A program made the position numbers and the translations under genes. A stretch of DNA of 10,292 bases from Xylaria sp. FL1777 (Eukaryota; Ascomycota; Sordariomycetes; Xylariales; Xylariaceae), in NCBI GenBank assembly GCA_022578965.1, contig MU401086.1, forward strand, positions 1-10,292, in the 5' to 3' direction. This document shows, one piece after another, positions 7,180 through 10,292 of this stretch. The notes beneath the pieces are model-generated. The model did no database searches. It was not told the DNA's origin and worked only from the letters and a program-made list of their open reading frames with translations. The first letter of the stretch is position 1. Each line of letters starts with the position of its first letter.

Positions 7180-7735
7180 ATAGCTTTATGCAAAAATATG
7201 TTTATATTTTTGTTTGTTAATATATTATATAAAATTTATGCTATTAATAATAGTTTTATTTAATTGTTTTATTAATAATTAATATAATTTTATAAATATT
7301 ATTTTAATATTTAGTTTAGTTTTTTTGTTTATTTATTTATTTATAAGTAGTAAGCAATTAAAAACTTTAGTTTAATATTAATAAGTTTAAAAAAGCTAGT
7401 TTTAAACTTAAAAGTAAACAATTTATTTTAGTTTAAAACAATTTTTTTTAATAGTTTATGCTTATTTAAATATTAACATATAAAAGCATATATAAGTTGT
7501 TTAGTTATTATATTTTTTTTAAACAGTAAAAAGTAAGCATATTTAATAAATTTATTAATAATAACTTATATTTTATTGTATTATATTTTTATAACTAAAT
7601 TAATTAATAAAAATAATGCTATAATAAAATTTTAAGCAATAGTATGCTATGCTTGTTTAAATATTTATATAAGTTATAATAGTTTATAAAGCTTATATTA
7701 AGCTGCTTTAGCTTTATTATAAATATTGCACTTTT
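7180..7735 (-). other. Integrase domain remnant with mutated DDE triad
   Basis: The minus strand first gives the zinc-finger end, C-N-I-Y-N-K-A-K (7730 leftwards), where C-x2-C-N-x-x-K is usual and the second Cys is Tyr. The core follows: N-F-I-I-A-L-F (for D-F-I-x-x-L-P), N-K-F-I-K-Y-A-Y-F-L-L, I-V-L-N-stop-N-K-L-F-T-F-K-F (for I-V-S-D-R-x-x-x-F-T-S-x-F-W), I-K-L-K-F-L-I-A-Y-Y-L-stop-I-N-K-stop-T (for the S-T-A-Y-H-P-Q-T-D-G-Q-T block), and K-K-L-N-stop-I-L-K. The triad positions are 7629-7631 (Asp to Asn), 7431-7433 (Asp to Asn) and 7323-7325 (Glu to Lys), all in one frame; the last two are 36 codons apart, the D-x35-E spacing. Each change is one G-to-A. Confidence 0.97.
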
Positions 7736-8239
7736 TTATAATAAATTTAATTATGTTTTATAGTTTTAAAAAATTATACTTTTTTTGTAATTATTAAACT
7801 ATTTTTATTACTTTTTAATATTTATATAATAAATGTTTATAAAATTTCTTAATAAACTTATTTTATAAAAATTCTAGTAAATAAACCTTATGTTTATATA
7901 TTAGCTTATTATTTTTTAATTTTTTATGTTTTTATAGTTATGCTAACTTTTTTAAGTTATAAGCTTATTATAGCTATATATTTATAAAGTTTTTAAGTAT
8001 AACTTTAATTTTTAAGCTTTTATTTTTTTAAAAATATAATATTTAAATGTTTTTTTTTAAAACTTTAAATTTTTTTTAATTTTATTAACTAAGTATGTTT
8101 GCTTAAATGTTTTTTTTTTTTTTAATATAATATATTTTAAAGTTAAACTTAAAAAAAAAAACCATTTAATTTTTATGTTATTTAATAATTTTTTATGTAG
8201 TTATAAATTTTGTTAAGTTTTAATAATTTAAATAAATTT

Positions 8240-8330
8240 TAATTAGCTTTGTAGTTTTTATAAAAAATAATTCTTATTTTTTAAGTGCTATAATAATTGC
8301 AAGCAGTTCTTTGTTATATATAAAATATTA
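8240..8330 (-). other. RNase H domain remnant
   Basis: The minus strand at 8315-8295 reads N-K-E-L-L-A-I, followed by I-I-A-L-K-K-stop-E-L-F-F-I-K. This matches the Y-D-K-E-L-L-A-I-V-x-A-x-x-x-W-R-x-x-L segment of Ty3/gypsy RNase H, which holds a catalytic Glu. The Glu codon GAA survives here. The remaining RNase H motifs were not resolved. Confidence 0.85.
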
Positions 8331-8799
8331 TAATGCTACATTTTATAGTGCTTTAAAATAATAAGCTACTAAGTGCTATTTTTTGTTGTTTTTTAGTTGT
8401 TTTAAAACTTTTATAATTATACTATTTAAAGCATTTATTTTTAGCTTTTTTTTTTTCTATAAATTAAGTAGTTTAACTATAAAGTTAGAAATAACTTTTA
8501 GTTTTAGTTTTTTAAAAGCTTTTTAAGCTTTTTTTAAAATTAAAAAAGATTTTTTTTTATATTTCTTTTTTGTATACTTTATAAAGTAAAATGTTATTTT
8601 TTTAAAGTTTTAAATTAACATTTAAACATAGTTTAAAAATCTTAATGCTTATTATATGTTTATAATAATAGCTAAATTAAATATTTTTTAGTTTTATATT
8701 ATATTAATTTTTAATTATTAAATTTATATTTGTTTTAAAGTAATTATAAATTTTAAAAAGTTGATTTTTTATATATGCTATATATATTTTTTTGTATTA

Positions 8800-9440
8800 A
8801 GTTATAATTTTGCTTGTTTAAATGTTTTTAATATTTAAGTTATATATTTTTTATGTTTTTTTAGTGTTTTAAAGTAAATTAAAATATTATTTAAGTAAAT
8901 AAATATAAACTTGTTTAAAAACTTTTATAAAATTATTATTATTATATATTAAAAGCTAGCTAATATGTTTTATAGTTTTTATAGCATAACTATATATTTA
9001 TATAGTTTATATACTATTTATATAGCAGTTTTTTTTTTTTTTTTTTTAGCTATTTTAATAATATAATATTTATTTAAAATATTAACTACTATAAATTATT
9101 TTGTTTAATTAATGTTTTTTTTTATAGTTACTAATAAAATAAAGAAATATTTATTTATAATAATAATTATGTTTAATAGTTAATAGTTAATTATTATTTG
9201 TTATATTAGTTTTTTTTTTTATTAATTAGTTGTTTTTTATTTTTTATTTTAAGTATTAATATTATAAAGTATTTAATAAATAACTAAAATTCTTTTAAAA
9301 ATCCTTTTGCTAAATTTTTCTAAATATATTTTTATAAAGCATTTGTTTTATTTAAGCTTATATAGTATACTTAATAAAGCTTTAGTTAATATTTTTTTTT
9401 AATAAAAATGTAGTAATTTTATAAGCTATATTTAAAAAGT
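8800..9440 (-). other. Reverse transcriptase domain remnant
   Basis: Landmarks on the minus strand: S-L-N-K-T-N-A-L-x-K-Y-I-x-K-N-L-A-K-G-F near 9345-9300, matching the family's E-x-x-A-L-R-E-Y-I-x-x-N-L-x-K-G-F-I-R. Then L-T-I-N-Y-x-T near 9180-9160, for (C)VDYRxLN. Then K-T-A-I-x-I-V-Y-K-L-Y-K-Y-I-V-M-L ending N-I-L-A-S-F (about 9030-8950), for KTAFRTRYGLYEYLVMPFGL...APASF. The active-site box is Y-L-N-N at 8897-8886, followed by I-L-I-Y-F-K-T-L-K-K-H. Both catalytic Asp of YLDD have become Asn. The first two landmarks share one frame and the last two another. Confidence 0.97.
9029..9047. repeat. 19-base T run inside the RT remnant
   Basis: Nineteen consecutive T separate two parts of the RT that are each clear but in different frames (codon starts at 9388 and 9026 differ by 362 bases, not a multiple of three). 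Slippage at the run most simply explains the shift. The A-rich minus strand here would once have encoded a Lys/Glu-rich loop before K-T-A-F. Confidence 0.7.
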
Positions 9441-10292
9441 TTTTTTTTTTCTTTTTTTAAATAGTTTATAAAATTTGTAATATACTTTTAGTATTTTGTT
9501 CAAGATTTTTTTTGCGATTTTTTTAATTTTTTTGCTTTATTTTTTACTTTTTTAATTAATAGTTTTTGCTTTTTATTAAATTAAAAGATTGCTAGTTTTT
9601 AGCTATAATATTTTTAAAATAATATTATAATTAAATATATTAGCAATATTTAATATAATTTATTTTTTGTGTTTTTATATAAATATATTAAAAAGTTTAG
9701 TTTTTTTAAGTATATAATTATTATTATAGCTAAAAGTATTTTTATTAAATTTTTTAATTTTTTAAGATTTTTGCTTATATTTTTAGAAAATTTTATTTTG
9801 TTTTACTACTTTAAATAAAATTATATTAGCTTATACTTTTAAGTTAATTAAAGTGTTATACTTTTTTTTTTAATATATAAGTTTAACTTTAAATTAGTTT
9901 TGCTAATTATTGTATTAAACTTTATGTAAAGCTTTAGTTTTTTTAGTTATTTGTTGCTTTTTTAGCAAGTGCTTATTTTGTTTTTTAATTTTTTTTTATA
10001 AAATGTTTAAATACTTGTTTTATTTTATATTTTAAATGTTATTACGCTTTGTTTTGTTTTTGCTTTTAATTAAGCTTTAAATTGCAGTTTTTAAGCTTTT
10101 TTGCTTTTAATAACTATTTTTTAGTATAATTATGCTTTAATTAACTAGTAATATTTATAGCAGTTATTTTTATATTTTTTTAAAATAATATTATAAGTAT
10201 AATTAAAATTTTTTTTAAATGTTATAAATTTTTATAAATCTTTATAATAAACTATAGTTATAACTAACTATTTTAATTTATAAAAGTTTTAT
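9441..10292 (-). pseudogene. pol: Upstream pol / protease-linker region of the right copy
   Basis: This lies upstream of the RT on the minus strand and includes the repeat shared with 1-435. It is stop-riddled and Lys/Asn-rich. A stretch near 9880 reads L-N-L-Y-I-K-K-K-S-I-T-L, which may be the I-N-G-K-x-I-x-A-L strand before a protease active site, but no DSGA-type motif could be confirmed. It continues beyond the right edge, where gag and the 5' LTR of this copy should follow. Confidence 0.5.
9858..10292. repeat. Direct repeat, copy 2 (partner 1-435)
   Basis: It matches 1-435 at a fixed offset of 9857 without gaps. It keeps G or C at sites such as 9912 where copy 1 has A, and lost them at sites such as 9906 where copy 1 has G. 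It is cut by the window end, so the repeat length is unknown. Confidence 0.95.

Larger units (their letters stand above)
6525..9440 (-). pseudogene. pol: RIP-degraded chromovirus pol (RT - RNase H - integrase - GPY/F - chromodomain)
   Basis: The minus strand, read from 9440 leftwards, carries every landmark of a Ty3/gypsy pol in order: RT (about 9440-8800), RNase H (around 8300), integrase (about 7735-7180), GPY/F (about 6900-6775) and chromodomain (about 6717-6583), with a tail to about 6525. The C-terminal chromodomain places it in the chromoviruses, which use it to target chromatin on insertion. Dozens of stops interrupt the frame, all compatible with Gln, Arg or Trp codons mutated by C-to-T or G-to-A. 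There is at least one frame change within the RT, probably at the 19-T run 9029-9047. Catalytic residues are mutated, so it is inactive. The protease end of pol lies further right (9441-10292). It is followed downstream by the antisense ORF, polypurine tract and LTR. Confidence 0.96.

Noticed and set aside
8926..8949. Y-N-N-N-N as the RT active-site box
   Set aside because: A frame shifted by one gives Y-L-N-N-I-L-I-Y-F-K at 8897 leftwards, in frame with the upstream K-T-A-I block and with the right following residues.
1..10292. The 435-bp end repeats as LTRs of one 10-kb element
   Set aside because: The repeats lie inside the protease/linker part of pol, upstream of RT, while real LTR-like edges with TG...CA ends and a polypurine tract are at 2739-3525 and 5392-5880.
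1..10292. Mitochondrial or other organellar DNA, suggested by the base composition
   Set aside because: No tRNA, rRNA or respiratory genes are seen, and the readable proteins are nuclear Ty3/gypsy retrotransposon domains.

Overview
The window is extremely A+T-rich, with TAA/TAG stops in every frame and many poly-T/poly-A runs. No intact gene, tRNA, rRNA or CRISPR array is visible. It reads as a heavily mutated transposon graveyard of a filamentous ascomycete. Frame-by-frame reading recovers clear retrotransposon proteins in which the losses are almost all C-to-T and G-to-A: Asp to Asn, Glu to Lys, Pro/Ser to Leu/Phe, Gln/Arg/Trp codons to stops. That is the signature of repeat-induced point mutation (RIP). 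I assign the species group from this pattern and from the element types only; nothing in the window names a genus.

Layout. Positions 1-2738 (minus strand) hold the 5' half of one Ty3/gypsy element: an unresolved protease/linker region (1-1339), a gag remnant with a CCHC zinc knuckle (about 1340-2060), and a leader (2061-2738). Positions 2739-3525 are its putative 5' LTR, carrying a 274-bp tandem duplication. Positions 3526-5391 are a spacer with unidentified coding-like remnants and an 11-bp-arm hairpin. Positions 5392-5880 are a second LTR of the same family, followed by a pyrimidine run (5881-5896) that is the polypurine tract of a minus-strand element. Positions 6053-6553 (plus strand) carry a degraded Cys-rich plus coiled-coil ORF lying antisense inside the second element. 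Positions 6525-9440 (minus strand) are a degraded pol with, in order, reverse transcriptase, RNase H, integrase, GPY/F and chromodomain, which makes this a chromovirus. Positions 9858-10292 repeat positions 1-435 with about 35 differences, all but one transitions.

How the parts fit. The window contains two copies of what looks like one chromovirus family in the same orientation: the 5' part of the left copy and the 3' part of the right copy. Because positions 1-435 equal 9858-10292, reading minus strand 3525 to 1 and then 9857 to 5392 gives the order of a complete element of roughly 8 kb: LTR, leader, gag, protease region, RT, RNase H, integrase, chromodomain, antisense ORF, polypurine tract, LTR. 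The most interesting item is the antisense Cys-rich ORF, which appears to be carried by the element between pol and the 3' LTR. All protein identities here come from reading motifs by eye; no search was run.
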